The position numbers and the translations under genes are program-made. DNA of 64,000 nucleotides, from NCBI RefSeq assembly GCF_014656375.1, contig NZ_BNCH01000008.1, positions 61,481 through 125,480 on the forward strand, in the 5' to 3' direction. The DNA is from Aliiroseovarius zhejiangensis (GTDB lineage Bacteria; Pseudomonadota; Alphaproteobacteria; Rhodobacterales; Rhodobacteraceae). Shown one piece after another: positions 36,569 through 46,575 of the stretch (the stretch's first letter is position 1; the number at the start of each line of letters is the position of its first letter). The notes beneath the pieces were generated by a model, which saw only the letters and a program-made list of their open reading frames with translations, was not told where the DNA came from and did no database searches.

Positions 36569-38578
36569 ATGGCAGTGTTCAATGTCAGCACAGCATCAGA
36601 GTTGATGGACGCGCTCAGCAAAGCCGAAGGCGGCGATGAAATCCGTCTGGAAAGCGGTGACTATGGACGACTGGAGCTTACGTCCAAGACGAAATTCAAT
36701 ACGGACTATGCGTCAGAGGTGACAATTACCTCGGCTGATCCCAACAATCCGGCTTCGTTCTCGGAGATGAAGATTGGTAACGCTTCCAATCTGACATTTG
36801 ACAACGTCCTCTTCGACTATGATTTCAGCAGCGGCGACCAGAAGTACACCAAGCCGTTTATTATCACCAAAAGCGAGAACATCACCATTCGCAACTCGGA
36901 GTTCCTGGGTGATACCGATGGGTCCGGTCTGGGCACGGCGCAGGGTTTGAATGTCAAGGACAGCAAATCAATTGTCATCGAGGACACGGAATTCTCTCTG
37001 TGGCATCGGGCGCTGATCGTCACAGATAGCTCGGATATCACCGTAACCGGCAACGATGTGCACAGCATCCGCTCGGATGGTCTGGATTTTGCCGCTGTGC
37101 AGAACGTGCTGATCGAAAACAACTATATCCATGACTTTACTGGATCGACCGATCCCGGCGATCACCGTGATTTCATCCAGTTCTGGACAAACGGTACTGA
37201 TACGCCCAGCACGAATGTGACAATTCGAAACAATACCCTGGATATTGGCGATGGCAGTTGGGCGCAGTCGATCTTCATTCGGAATGAAGAAGTCGACAAT
37301 GGTCGCGCAGGATCAGAGATGTTCTATCAGGACTTCGTGATCGAAGGTAACTACATTCGCAATGTCCATCTTCACGGTATCACGACCGGCGAGACCGACG
37401 GCCTTGTGATCCGCGACAATATCTTGATTGCGGCCGACCCCAACCTGGATGATGTCGCGAACCAGCTTCACTTCGACCGTTATGGTGCGCGCTCAGAGGC
37501 GCGTGTTCCGACCATTCGTTTGAACCCGGAAAGCGAGAACGTCACTGTAACCGGCAACGATTTCTATGGTGCCGAAGAGTACCACAGCCGTAGTCAGGAT
37601 CGGATTTTTGACACTGAAACGGACAAGGGTGTCGTCAACGAGCCGAGCGACTGGAGTATTTCTGGCAATACAATTGATGCAGGCTCGGATGGCCCTGCGC
37701 CGGATCTGGATGGAGGGTTGCAACAAAAACCGCAGCCGGAGCCTGAACCGGAACCTGAACCGGAACCGCAACCCGAGCCCGAGCCGCAACCGGAGCCGGA
37801 ACCGCAACCCGAGCCTGAGCCGCAACCGGAGCCGGAGCCTGAGCCGGAACCGCAACCCGAGCCTGAGCCGGAGCCGGAGCCGGAACCGCAACCCAAACCG
37901 GAGCCCGAGCCGGAACCGGAGCCCGAGCCGCAACCTGAACCCAAGCCCGAGCCGCAACCAGGATCGGACTCAGACGCGTCGATTGACGGTTTTGTCCTCG
38001 ACTTCTCCGATATTGCTGGAACTGACGCGCTTGAAGACGACAGCTTTGTCTCGACCGCCGGTGGCTCAAGCAGCGTCCACTTGGATGGAGACGGCGACTA
38101 TGTCGATCTTGGCCGTTTGACCGAGTTCGAAGAGTCAAACAAAGTTGCCTTCTCGATTGATTACAATCGCGACGAAGCGGACGGGGGCACCTCGCGACTC
38201 GTCTGGAACCATATGAAGACCGGCCTGACTCTGAAAGATGATGGGCTTGCGGTTCACGTCGCAACGGCTGATGGTTCGTTCAAAGGGTTCAAGATCAAGG
38301 ATCTTGGGCTGAACGACACGGACGATCATAATATCGTCGTCATGGTCGATGGTGATGCCGATCGGTTGCAAATCATCGTGGATGACACCGTAGTTCTGGA
38401 CGAAACGGACACGGATTTCGAGCTTGTCGGAGCCGGTGGCCATGAATGGGGCTGGAACATCGGAAGCGCCACTGGGCGCTGGTTCGATGGTGAAGTAACA
38501 GCGTTCAGCGTCGATGATGATTTCGAGTTTGTGGATGAAAGCTCCCATCACTTGGATGATACGCCGCTACTGGGCTAA
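36569..38578 (+). CDS. Right-handed beta-helix protein with Pro-Glu linker and LamG-like C-terminal domain
   Basis: A 669-residue protein with three parts. Residues about 1-385 show repeated beta-helix turns ([45 protein letters not shown]), a fold common in polysaccharide lyases and epimerases. Residues 388-464 are a Pro-Glu/Gln linker. Residues about 470-665 resemble a concanavalin/LamG-type lectin domain. There is no signal peptide; the acidic, hydrophobic-ended C-terminus (DDTPLLG) could be a type I secretion signal, but no RTX repeats are present. AGGAG lies before ATG 36569. A role in modifying or cutting the local exopolysaccharide is inferred. Confidence 0.8.
   Translation: MAVFNVSTASELMDALSKAEGGDEIRLESGDYGRLELTSKTKFNTDYASEVTITSADPNNPASFSEMKIGNASNLTFDNVLFDYDFSSGDQKYTKPFIITKSENITIRNSEFLGDTDGSGLGTAQGLNVKDSKSIVIEDTEFSLWHRALIVTDSSDITVTGNDVHSIRSDGLDFAAVQNVLIENNYIHDFTGSTDPGDHRDFIQFWTNGTDTPSTNVTIRNNTLDIGDGSWAQSIFIRNEEVDNGRAGSEMFYQDFVIEGNYIRNVHLHGITTGETDGLVIRDNILIAADPNLDDVANQLHFDRYGARSEARVPTIRLNPESENVTVTGNDFYGAEEYHSRSQDRIFDTETDKGVVNEPSDWSISGNTIDAGSDGPAPDLDGGLQQKPQPEPEPEPEPEPQPEPEPQPEPEPQPEPEPQPEPEPEPEPQPEPEPEPEPEPQPKPEPEPEPEPEPQPEPKPEPQPGSDSDASIDGFVLDFSDIAGTDALEDDSFVSTAGGSSSVHLDGDGDYVDLGRLTEFEESNKVAFSIDYNRDEADGGTSRLVWNHMKTGLTLKDDGLAVHVATADGSFKGFKIKDLGLNDTDDHNIVVMVDGDADRLQIIVDDTVVLDETDTDFELVGAGGHEWGWNIGSATGRWFDGEVTAFSVDDDFEFVDESSHHLDDTPLLG
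37730..37960 (+). repeat. Pro-Glu codon repeat inside the beta-helix gene
   Basis: About 77 codons alternate CCG/CCT/CCC with GAG/GAA or CAA, giving a PEPEPQ-type linker. The underlying DNA is a tandem array of GAGCCGGAACCG-like units, so copy number could vary between strains. Long open frames on the opposite strand here are artefacts of the repeat. Confidence 0.85.
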
Positions 38579-38603
38579 GTGATCCATCCAATCGAGAAGA
38601 GAC

Positions 38604-38633
38604 AACCGGCGACCCTGAGGTCGCCGGTTTTTT
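38604..38633 (+). terminator. Intrinsic terminator after the beta-helix gene
   Basis: An 11-bp perfect stem (AACCGGCGACC/GGTCGCCGGTT) with a CTGA loop is followed by a run of six T. It starts 25 bases after the stop codon. Confidence 0.9.
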
Positions 38634-38776
38634 GTCTGGGCGTCAAGCGCCTCATGCTCCATATGCCACTGATCCGAGACCGGAGCGCGGCATCAATCCA
38701 CGTGCTTGTTTGGTATCCGCTTTCAATTCACAGTCCAGCGACGCGTACTATCAGCATACCGATCTATGGCCGGAGA

Positions 38777-40018
38777 TTATATGCGACCGGTAAATCCCCG
38801 TCGCAGCATCCCCAAAAAGTTTCGAGAGTTTCGGGCGAAGGTGTTTTGCCGAGCCATCTTCAGAAGATGCAGACCGCGATAATGAGGGATCGGCTTGCGT
38901 AAAATCCAAAGACCCGCCAGTCGTGCCAAAAGCGCGCGACGACGATTTGTTTGGCCCGGCTGCATTGTCGCAAGCTGATCGTTGTTAAAGTGATCAATGG
39001 CCAGAACTCCAGCGTCGACCGCACCTTGCAGTACGCTTTCACCGACCTTCGTCCGAGTGACAATCAAACTGATACCATCCTGTTCTTCAAACAAGGGATA
39101 GCCATCGGCATCACATGTCCATGCATCTGCGCAAACGAGGTCGGCAGCTGTCCCGCTGCCATCGGCGCAGATTTTGCATCTGTGCTGGACATGTGAAGAA
39201 AGGATACCACCCCACGATTCGTGATAGCTCATGGAGTGGGTTTCACCATCATGCAAGATTGCGGTGGCTTTGCCCGGCCAGCCGTTGCCGCGATACCTGA
39301 ATGCCCGCACCTCTTCGACCCGAGCGCCGAGTGCATCCAATACCTTCCCGCTTCCAGTCAGGGATGGCACACCGGCACAGAAGAATGACAGCATGAATGG
39401 AATTTGCGCATCAATCCGCGGATCAAATTTCGCCAATGCACGCAATGCTGCGATGTCGCACGGTTTCCCAACCAGTGCGAATTTTTTACCAGTCGCCAGG
39501 TGGAGGTCCAGTTCGGCCAGTGGTGCGGAAGGGGCGTAGCGTGATCCGGCCGCGGACAAGATCTCTTCCCGCGTATCGCTCAGGAACGTTTTGTTTGCTG
39601 TTGGAAGTGTTTCGCTTGGTCCAGTTTGAAGGACGTGATCAATCTGACCGCTGTCAAGAAGGTGCAGGATAACGGCCGATAACGCACCTCCCGATGATCC
39701 AGCGAAGCGCAATTGTGGGTCAATCGCGTGACCTGTGTGCATATGCAGGTAAGGCCCCCAGATCACATCATCGGCCCGGCCATTAGCCTCAACGCTCTGC
39801 CCCATACCAGGGCAAATTCGGGCAATAGTTTCATCTTCTTCGTCAGAAAGACCGTCGCTGAGCTGTGGACGCAGAAACCCAGGATCCTGCAACACCATCT
39901 TAATTTTGTCTGGCGCTACCGCAGCGCACGCGCCACATCCGGAACACAGACTTCCCTGCGCCACACGAGCAATGGTTTTTGAACGCTTCTCGAGTTCGTC
40001 ACGCGCTTGCGAATTCAT
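38777..40018 (-). CDS. FrhB/FdhB-family (coenzyme F420 hydrogenase beta-like) iron-sulfur protein
   Basis: A 413-residue protein of the F420 hydrogenase/dehydrogenase beta family. N-terminal cysteines GSLCSGCGACAAV and the later CKICADGSGTAADLVCADAW suggest iron-sulfur binding; FAGSSGGALSAVILHLL and VGKPCDIAALRAL are family motifs. Bacterial members in polysaccharide clusters are often annotated as pyruvyl transferase-linked or nucleotide-sugar redox proteins; no F420 pathway is seen. I chose ATG 40018 over the frame start at 40105. It is divergent from the polymerase gene. The specific reaction is unknown. Confidence 0.75.
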   Translation of the reverse strand: MNSQARDELEKRSKTIARVAQGSLCSGCGACAAVAPDKIKMVLQDPGFLRPQLSDGLSDEEDETIARICPGMGQSVEANGRADDVIWGPYLHMHTGHAIDPQLRFAGSSGGALSAVILHLLDSGQIDHVLQTGPSETLPTANKTFLSDTREEILSAAGSRYAPSAPLAELDLHLATGKKFALVGKPCDIAALRALAKFDPRIDAQIPFMLSFFCAGVPSLTGSGKVLDALGARVEEVRAFRYRGNGWPGKATAILHDGETHSMSYHESWGGILSSHVQHRCKICADGSGTAADLVCADAWTCDADGYPLFEEQDGISLIVTRTKVGESVLQGAVDAGVLAIDHFNNDQLATMQPGQTNRRRALLARLAGLWILRKPIPHYRGLHLLKMARQNTFARNSRNFLGMLRRGFTGRI

Positions 40019-40207
40019 ATTGGGTTCTTTCAAAAATCCAGTCGTGTTCATCACAGGCGCAAAAAACATGCGTTCGATACCCGAAAAGGGCAATGCTGAT
40101 CGCAACGCGTCAATTCAACGGTTCCATATAAGACCAATATGTCACAAAATGCTTCGAATTTCGCATTCGATGCGATTGGAATGTATGACAAATAGTCTCA
40201 AATTGTT

Positions 40208-41746
40208 TTGACATCAAACAAAGTCAGAAATCGGTCTGTTTTCGAGGGGCGCGCGCAAGACTTGAAAACGGGCATCAAAAAGGCCCAAAACTTGAACTAT
40301 CGCCGTAATCAGAAGCTAAGCTACCGACGCGAGTTTCCGAAGGAAACTGATCAGGCGCCTACAAAGCCCTTCCAGGATGCGCCTGGGGATGATGAGGCTA
40401 ATTGGGATTCGCGAAAAGTTATTGCGGTGGCAAAACAAGGATTTCCGGTGTTTCTGGGCACTGTGTTTCTGATCAGCCTGCTGCTGCCGATGCGGATACG
40501 GTTGGGTCCGTTGCTTCTGTTTCCCTATCGGTTGTGGCTTTTGTTGCTGTTTATTCCCCTGCTGATTGCGCTTCTGCGAGGTAAGGCCGGACCGGTCGCG
40601 TTCGTAGACTGGTGCTTCTTCGGGGCGGCGATCTGGGCTGTCGTGTCTTTGCTGGCCAACCATCCTCTGGGTGTTATCATCGAGCCCGCAGGTGCACACA
40701 CGATCGAGTTTCTAGGCGCCTATCTGCTGGGGCGGATCACAATCAGGTCGGCGGAAGACTTTCATCGAATGGTCCGAATCTTTTTTATGATTGTTCTGGT
40801 CTTACTTCCATTCGCTCTTTTGGAAGGCCTGCTGCATCGTCCGGTTCTTCTGCAACTGATTGGGCAAAACGGGGTAGCGGTTGATATCGGTACACGAATG
40901 GGCTTGAGGCGGGCGCAGACTGCTTTCGAGCATCCTATTTTGTTTGGTTCGTTTGTTTCAGCGGGATTGGGACTCGTCTGGTATTCCTATGCTTACAACC
41001 GATCGGCCATGCGGCGCCTCTTCGGAACCTTTGTCATCGGGCTTTCGACTATGTTGTCGCTATCTTCTGGTGCGCTTATGGCGTTCGCCATGCAAACCGT
41101 GTTTATCGCCTGGGAGTGGGTGCTGAAATCATACAAACGTAGATGGGCAATCTTCGGTTGGGGTGCGGCCGCAGTTTATGTGTTGATTGACCTGTTCACG
41201 ACCGCGTCTCCGTTTCACGTTTTGGTTCGGTATGCGACCTTCAGTATGCAAAGCTCATACAACCGCATTCTGATCTGGCATTACGGGACGCAGAACATCT
41301 GGGACAATCCGTTGTTCGGGTTGGGGCTGAACGACTGGGTTCGACCCCGTTGGATGAGCGCAAGTGTTGATAATTTCTGGCTTTTGATAGCCCTGCGCTA
41401 TGGAATACCCTTCTTCATTCTTGTGACCGGAGCATTGGTTCTGCTGATCTGGCGCATGAGCAGGGCACAGATGCCTGATCCGGCAGACCGTGCGGCTCGG
41501 GCTGCCTTTTTGACGACATTCGGTGGTGTTGCCCTTGCGGCAGGGACGGTGCACTATTGGAATGGAGTATTTTCTTTTATCATGTTTTTGATCGGATCGA
41601 GCATCTGGATGATCAGCGGCGGTCTGTCCCAATCCAGCAACTCGGACCAAAGTATTGAAACCGACCACAGAAAATCGCGTCGGGCAGCAGGTTTGAAATT
41701 CGGAGATGTCACGAATGCACGTTCTAATAACCGCCCCAAGACTTAA
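40208..41746 (+). CDS. O-antigen ligase/Wzy-like polysaccharide polymerase
   Basis: An up to 512-residue membrane protein with about 10 to 12 helices and the Wzy/O-antigen ligase periplasmic loop around SSYNRILIWHYGTQNIWDNPLFGLGLNDW. It is expected to polymerise or ligate the repeat units. The start is uncertain: no ATG precedes the first helix, so translation uses TTG, either 40208 (listed) or 40262, which has GAGGGG 12 bases upstream. The N-terminal ~70 residues are hydrophilic and basic. Its end overlaps the next gene by about 30 bases. Confidence 0.8.
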   Translation: MTSNKVRNRSVFEGRAQDLKTGIKKAQNLNYRRNQKLSYRREFPKETDQAPTKPFQDAPGDDEANWDSRKVIAVAKQGFPVFLGTVFLISLLLPMRIRLGPLLLFPYRLWLLLLFIPLLIALLRGKAGPVAFVDWCFFGAAIWAVVSLLANHPLGVIIEPAGAHTIEFLGAYLLGRITIRSAEDFHRMVRIFFMIVLVLLPFALLEGLLHRPVLLQLIGQNGVAVDIGTRMGLRRAQTAFEHPILFGSFVSAGLGLVWYSYAYNRSAMRRLFGTFVIGLSTMLSLSSGALMAFAMQTVFIAWEWVLKSYKRRWAIFGWGAAAVYVLIDLFTTASPFHVLVRYATFSMQSSYNRILIWHYGTQNIWDNPLFGLGLNDWVRPRWMSASVDNFWLLIALRYGIPFFILVTGALVLLIWRMSRAQMPDPADRAARAAFLTTFGGVALAAGTVHYWNGVFSFIMFLIGSSIWMISGGLSQSSNSDQSIETDHRKSRRAAGLKFGDVTNARSNNRPKT

Positions 41747-42914
41747 TGGTGAGGGGCTGGGAGAGGTTCGCAAGTCATTCCAACTGGTCGAAGCACTATC
41801 CCGGAAAATTCCTCTGACTGTGCTGGCATTCGAGAACGGTCAGGGGACACCTCTGGCGAAACAGCTTCCCGATTGTGAGGTCATCACTTTCGACCCACCC
41901 GCTTGGGTCAAGCGGCGCAACAGGCTGGCAGCGATGCTGAAGCCCGAGGTTTTCGTTTTCAACCGTATGGTGTTGAAATGGCTTCGCAGCACAGGTCGAA
42001 GGTTCGATTTGGCGCACCAAATGTTGCCTGCCGGCGCCAGGTATCCGACCGTTTTGCGGAAGACGGACATGCCATATATCATCGGGTCCGTTGGCGGAAG
42101 CCTCAGCACGCCGGAGGCGTTTCGCAGCGAAGTGAATTCAGAAAGCTGGTTCGCCCGGCTTCGGTTTCTGGATCAGTTTCGGTTCAGGCATGATCCTTGG
42201 TTGCGCGCAAGCTATGCGAAGGCTCGCGTTGTTCTGGGTGTGGCACCCTATATGAAAGATATTCTGGCTGATCTGGAGATCGCGCGGTTTGAAACGTTCA
42301 TGCGGCAGGGGATCAGAAAATTGGCACCCGAAACCGAACGGACAGGTATCCCGGGCCAATTGAAGCTTCTTCACGTCGGACGCGCGGTGCGAACAAAGGG
42401 CTTGCGCGATGCAATTCGCGCAATGGCCCTGTTGCCCAAGGACAAGGATATCACCTTGACGAGCATCGGAGACGGCGAAGATCTCGAAGCTTGCAAGGCC
42501 GAAGCTGCGAAGCTGGGCGTTGCCGATCGAATCCGCTTCGAAGGTTTTCAACCACGCGAACGGGTCGAGGAATACTATCGCAACAGCGATGTCTTGCTGT
42601 TTCCCAGTTTCCGGGAATCTATGGGCGGTGTGATCTTCGAGGCGATGAACTGGGGTCTACCAGTGATTACCGTAGCGCGGGGCGGACCGGATTGGATTGT
42701 AAGCGATGATTTCGGCATAAAGGTGCCGGTGGACACACCCGAACAACTGGCGCATGACCTTGCCGGTGCGATCATGACACTTGTAGATGATCCTGCAACA
42801 AGGAAGCAGATGGGCAAGAAGGCGCGTGAATATCTGGCGCAAGAAGCTACTTGGCCCGCGAAAGCTGATATCTTGGTCAACCTGTATTCAGAAGTTCTCG
42901 CGGTGAAAGGTTGA
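41715..42914 (+). CDS. Glycosyltransferase family 4 protein
   Basis: A 399-residue GT-B glycosyltransferase. The C-terminal half shows the GT4 donor-site pattern: LLHVGRAVRTKGLRDAIRAM, the phosphate-binding FPSFRESMGGVIFEAMNWG and the DPATRKQMGKKAREYL tail. It is expected to add a sugar to the lipid-linked repeat unit. I chose ATG 41715, 9 bases after GGAG; ATG 41706 is an alternative. It overlaps the polymerase gene by 32 bases, so they share an operon. The sulfotransferase follows after 40 bases. Confidence 0.87.
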   Translation: MHVLITAPRLNGEGLGEVRKSFQLVEALSRKIPLTVLAFENGQGTPLAKQLPDCEVITFDPPAWVKRRNRLAAMLKPEVFVFNRMVLKWLRSTGRRFDLAHQMLPAGARYPTVLRKTDMPYIIGSVGGSLSTPEAFRSEVNSESWFARLRFLDQFRFRHDPWLRASYAKARVVLGVAPYMKDILADLEIARFETFMRQGIRKLAPETERTGIPGQLKLLHVGRAVRTKGLRDAIRAMALLPKDKDITLTSIGDGEDLEACKAEAAKLGVADRIRFEGFQPRERVEEYYRNSDVLLFPSFRESMGGVIFEAMNWGLPVITVARGGPDWIVSDDFGIKVPVDTPEQLAHDLAGAIMTLVDDPATRKQMGKKAREYLAQEATWPAKADILVNLYSEVLAVKG

Positions 42915-42954
42915 CGAACGCCCACCTGCCACAGAACAACGCGCGAGGCCAAGA

Positions 42955-43917
42955 ATGACCGTTACCGACTACTCTGATCTTCTTTTGCATGTCGGATATC
43001 CGAAAGCCGGGTCAACATCGCTGCAAAGGCGGCTGTTTACAAGCGCCGAGTCGGGTTTTTGCAGCCCATGGGGCCAACAGGCCCCAATCCTGATCGAACA
43101 TGTCCGGGTGACGGATACCTTCATATTTGACGAAACCGTGGATGAACTTCGTGCTTCCTATGACCAGAAGTTAATAGAAGCGCGCCAACGGAATCTGGCC
43201 CCTGTCTTGTCATTTGAACACTTGTTGGTTGACCCGATGGGGGGGCAGGTCGACCGGCGCGAGGGTGTCCGGCGTATGTCGACACTTTTCCCGGGTGCAA
43301 AGGTGCTGTTGATCATCAGAGAGCAGAAATCCATAATCCTTTCAGCTTATCTGGAGCATTTGCGCCGCGGGTTCACCACCAAACTTGATCGGTTTCTGGG
43401 TATCGACGAACGTCGAACACCCGGTTTTGGCTGTACATGCCCGTTGGATCTGTTTCTGTATGACCGATTGATTTCACATATGTTCGATCATTTCGGTAAG
43501 GAAAATGTGCTGGTTCTGCCGCTGGAGCAACTTGGCAGCAGCGCCTTTCTGGAGCGTATCTATGATCTTGTCGGCCAACCGTTTCAAGAAGGCGCGGTGA
43601 AGCGTATGCAAAGCAAGCAGCGGCAGGCCAGAAAAAGCGATTACGTGTTTTTGCGGTTCACCAACCGATTTGGCATTAGTCGCTATATGACCCGAGACCG
43701 CGACAGTTTATTGCGCAAGGCGGGTTATGGAGTGAACCTCGCGCTGAACCCGCTGACGCCCGCGTCGTTGTATGAACGGAACCGACGCCAGATGAAACAA
43801 ACGATTGAGAATCATGTCGGTGACTATTTCAAAGATAGCAATCGTCGAACATCTGATCTTATCGGGACTGACCTTGGAGCATTGGGGTATCCAGTTGACC
43901 ACCAATCTGGGGGGTGA
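42955..43917 (+). CDS. Sulfotransferase domain protein
   Basis: A 320-residue protein with the PAPS 5'-phosphosulfate loop YPKAGSTSLQRRL near residue 15 and the 3'-phosphate-binding segment KVLLIIREQKSIILSAYLEH near residue 120. It may sulfate a sugar of the exopolysaccharide, adding another acidic group beside the pyruvyl transferase. It ends the plus-strand operon and converges on the GT2 gene; the 75-base gap has no clear terminator. Confidence 0.82.
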   Translation: MTVTDYSDLLLHVGYPKAGSTSLQRRLFTSAESGFCSPWGQQAPILIEHVRVTDTFIFDETVDELRASYDQKLIEARQRNLAPVLSFEHLLVDPMGGQVDRREGVRRMSTLFPGAKVLLIIREQKSIILSAYLEHLRRGFTTKLDRFLGIDERRTPGFGCTCPLDLFLYDRLISHMFDHFGKENVLVLPLEQLGSSAFLERIYDLVGQPFQEGAVKRMQSKQRQARKSDYVFLRFTNRFGISRYMTRDRDSLLRKAGYGVNLALNPLTPASLYERNRRQMKQTIENHVGDYFKDSNRRTSDLIGTDLGALGYPVDHQSGG

Positions 43918-43992
43918 GGACGTCACACTACTTGGGACGTTTTCGATAAACCTGCAGTGGGTCGATTTTTCGAGCACCCCCGCTCTGCCGCG

Positions 43993-44928
43993 CTAGTCAG
44001 AGATTTGAAACCCGTTCACCCATTCCGCACGGCGCTGCCAGACCTCGTGCCAGACCTCATGCGTTTCTCCCTGCCCGCGCCGTGCGCGAACCTTGCCGGC
44101 AAGGGACCGCGACAGCGGATAGGCTGCGAACAGAAACCGTGCCATGGGTTGCTGCCATTTGGGAAAATAGCGCTTCATCAACTCGCCCTTGGCACGCAGC
44201 ACCTTCACCTGACGATCTGCCCGCACGGTTTCAGACACACCGCCGTAATGAATGATCGTGGCCTCGGGCGTCACCATTGGGGCGGCTCCCAGTTTGCTGC
44301 GCGCGCGGCGGCACAGGTCGGCCTCTTCCCCATACATGAAAAAGGTCAGATCAAACCCGCCAAGTGCTTGCCAATCTGCGGTCTTGATCAGAAAAAAACA
44401 GCCGCTGACAATGTCGACCTGTCGTACCGTGTCTCGGTTCCACCCACCATAGGCCTCGGCGTTGAACAGCGCGCTGCGGGGAAAGATTCCGGTCAGTCCC
44501 GTGGTCCGGCACACCACGCTCCAGAGCGTGAATTCCCGCCAACAGGATGATGGGTTCAACGTCTTGTCCGCATAAAGTGTCCGCCCGCCCCAGATGCGCG
44601 CATTCGGCTGACTGTCGGCAAACGCCACCAACGTGTCGATCGCCCCGTCCAGAACCACCGTGTCGGGATTGAGCAGCAAAAGATATTCGCCCGTTGCCCG
44701 CCTGGCTGCGAGGTTGTTGGCCTTTGCAAACCCATGGTTTTCGCTTTCGGCCATCAGCAAACAGTCGGGGCAAGCGGCGGCAATTGCCTCGGCGGACCCG
44801 TCCGAAGACGCATTGTCGACAACGATCAGTTGATAAGGAACGGTCGTCTGTTCCTTGATCGACTTGAGGCAGGCCAATGTCTCGGCCCGCGTATTATAAC
44901 TGACGACGATAATTGAAAGCTTCGGCAT
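43993..44928 (-). CDS. Glycosyltransferase family 2 protein
   Basis: A 311-residue GT-A enzyme. LSIIVVSYNTRAETLACLKS opens the nucleotide-binding half, VVDNASSDGS is typical, LLLNPDTVV carries the DxD-like metal site, and FMYGEEADLCRRA is the acceptor-side ED motif seen in rhamnosyl-type GT2 enzymes. It is expected to add a sugar in polysaccharide synthesis. It lies after the exosortase gene in the same direction, 32 bases away. Confidence 0.87.
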   Translation of the reverse strand: MPKLSIIVVSYNTRAETLACLKSIKEQTTVPYQLIVVDNASSDGSAEAIAAACPDCLLMAESENHGFAKANNLAARRATGEYLLLLNPDTVVLDGAIDTLVAFADSQPNARIWGGRTLYADKTLNPSSCWREFTLWSVVCRTTGLTGIFPRSALFNAEAYGGWNRDTVRQVDIVSGCFFLIKTADWQALGGFDLTFFMYGEEADLCRRARSKLGAAPMVTPEATIIHYGGVSETVRADRQVKVLRAKGELMKRYFPKWQQPMARFLFAAYPLSRSLAGKVRARRGQGETHEVWHEVWQRRAEWVNGFQISD

Positions 44929-44960
44929 AGGCTCGCAGGATCCTAAACAATTGCAACGGA

Positions 44961-46565
44961 TTACAGCGGCACGAATCGAGGCAGTCTTGGCAGGCTTTGG
45001 GACATGAAATCAATCAGGCGCGCGTCGGCGTCCGCCTCGCTTTCGTCCGGACGGATCGGAGTGACATAGCGTACCAGCGCGCCATCGGTGCGACCCATGG
45101 TCAGGCTGTCATAGACGACGCCCATCTTGGCCGTGAAATCGTTGGTCTGTCGTTTGCCGCGTTGTTCAAACCAATAATACACAAGTTGCTTGTTCAGCCC
45201 CTTCTGTATGACCGAGCGGTTCACGTTGAAGCTGCCATAGGTGGGCACGTTGGGGTTGACCTGAACGGGTTCGAGGCTGAACACTTCCCACCCGCCGACG
45301 GGCAGGCAAACTTCCGGTGAATGGATGCCGCTGCCTTCGGTCTGCTTTTCGTAAAAAGCGACGAAAATGTTGATGTGGTCGGGTGTGCCGGCGGCAGAAT
45401 AGGTCGCGTTCAGATAGTCGGTGGCGCCCAGAACCCGCTCAATGTCGGAGTCCAGTCTTTCGGTTGTGCCGGACCATTCGCCGATCTGCCGGGGGAACAG
45501 CGTGAAAGGTTCCCGATCAACCTTTGCGGCATCGGCGCGTTGCAAACCGATGATCCATCCCACTGAAACCGCAAGCGTCAGCGCCGTGGCCACCACCATC
45601 GCCTTGGACGGGCGTATGCCGACAATACGTCCGGCCACGGTGGCAAGACCCTGAGTATCAAGGTCGATTGCCTCGCTCAGCGGTTTGGGGTCGCGGGTCA
45701 GGCGTTGCAGGATGATCGCCATTGCAAACAGGATCAGAATACAAATCACGAAGATCACCCAGCCTTCGAAGAAATGCATGAAACCTTCGGCCTGTTCGAT
45801 GCCGTAACGATCAACCAGAACACCGATCACGCCGATCCTGACAGAGTTCATCAGGACAGTGAGTGGCGCGGCTGACAGCAGCAAAACGATTTTGTGCCAG
45901 AACGGGCCGCGATACAGGATCGCGAACAGATAGGAAAAGCTGAGGATCGGGAACAGGTAACGCAAACCCGAGCAGGCTTCTGCGACCTGAAGTTTATAGA
46001 CGCCTAGGTCGATGATGTTGCCTTCCAGAAAGACTGAAACCCCGGCCATGCTGACAAACCACACGCCCAGTTCGGATGACCAGGATTGAAGCAGGATTGT
46101 CAGCTTCCAATAGATGAACTGCGGCAAAGGCAGCATGAACACAAGGTGCACCACCGGCAACTGGTGCTTACGCCCGCGCGCCCATCCAAACACCACAAGC
46201 ACCACGCCACCGACCCAGATGATCATCGCGTAAGTAACGATATCCGGGATGCGCGTCAGGTTGCCAAGCATGGCGATAACCAGCGCCACGATGATCACCA
46301 CAATACCCGGCCATCGGTCGTGTATGGTCAGCTTGGGCAGCGGTGCTTGCCGCAACTCGCGTAGAAAAAGATAGAGTGAGATGATCGGAATCAGCGGACC
46401 GTGGCTGTATTCGGGTGTCGACCACGCCGCAGCCAGTGATTTCAGACCGATCCAGAAAACCGGCACGGCACTCACCATCAACGCCACGAACCAGAAAACG
46501 CCCATGACGTTCAGGTCCGGCAAGGACAGCTGCGGCTTATGCGGTTTGTCACTGGCTATGGACAT
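44961..46565 (-). CDS. Exosortase (XrtD/EpsI-type, VPLPA-CTERM-linked)
   Basis: A 534-residue inner-membrane protein. The N-terminal ~300 residues form the exosortase with about 8 to 9 helices and the catalytic triad Cys198 (EACSGLRY), Arg243 (NSVRIG) and His264 (FMHFFEGW). The C-terminal periplasmic part (about 320-534) is an EpsI-type domain with [20 protein letters not shown]. Exosortases cleave and transfer proteins with a PEP- or VPLPA-CTERM tail; a matching substrate is at 49232. It follows the TPR lipoprotein gene by 10 bases, so they are probably co-transcribed. Confidence 0.9.
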   Translation of the reverse strand: MSIASDKPHKPQLSLPDLNVMGVFWFVALMVSAVPVFWIGLKSLAAAWSTPEYSHGPLIPIISLYLFLRELRQAPLPKLTIHDRWPGIVVIIVALVIAMLGNLTRIPDIVTYAMIIWVGGVVLVVFGWARGRKHQLPVVHLVFMLPLPQFIYWKLTILLQSWSSELGVWFVSMAGVSVFLEGNIIDLGVYKLQVAEACSGLRYLFPILSFSYLFAILYRGPFWHKIVLLLSAAPLTVLMNSVRIGVIGVLVDRYGIEQAEGFMHFFEGWVIFVICILILFAMAIILQRLTRDPKPLSEAIDLDTQGLATVAGRIVGIRPSKAMVVATALTLAVSVGWIIGLQRADAAKVDREPFTLFPRQIGEWSGTTERLDSDIERVLGATDYLNATYSAAGTPDHINIFVAFYEKQTEGSGIHSPEVCLPVGGWEVFSLEPVQVNPNVPTYGSFNVNRSVIQKGLNKQLVYYWFEQRGKRQTNDFTAKMGVVYDSLTMGRTDGALVRYVTPIRPDESEADADARLIDFMSQSLPRLPRFVPL

Positions 46566-46575
46566 CAGTTCAGGC

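Noticed and set aside
37493..37957. Leu/Arg/Gly repeat frames opposite the Pro-Glu linker
   Set aside because: They arise from the codon repeat of the beta-helix gene; no start signals and no independent composition.
37730..37960. Tandem DNA repeat considered as a CRISPR-like array
   Set aside because: Units are contiguous, have no spacers and encode a Pro-Glu linker in frame.
40203..40220. TTTGACATCAAA as an FNR-like box before the polymerase gene
   Set aside because: The half-sites are only 2 bases apart, not 4, and the gene is not part of the anaerobic island.
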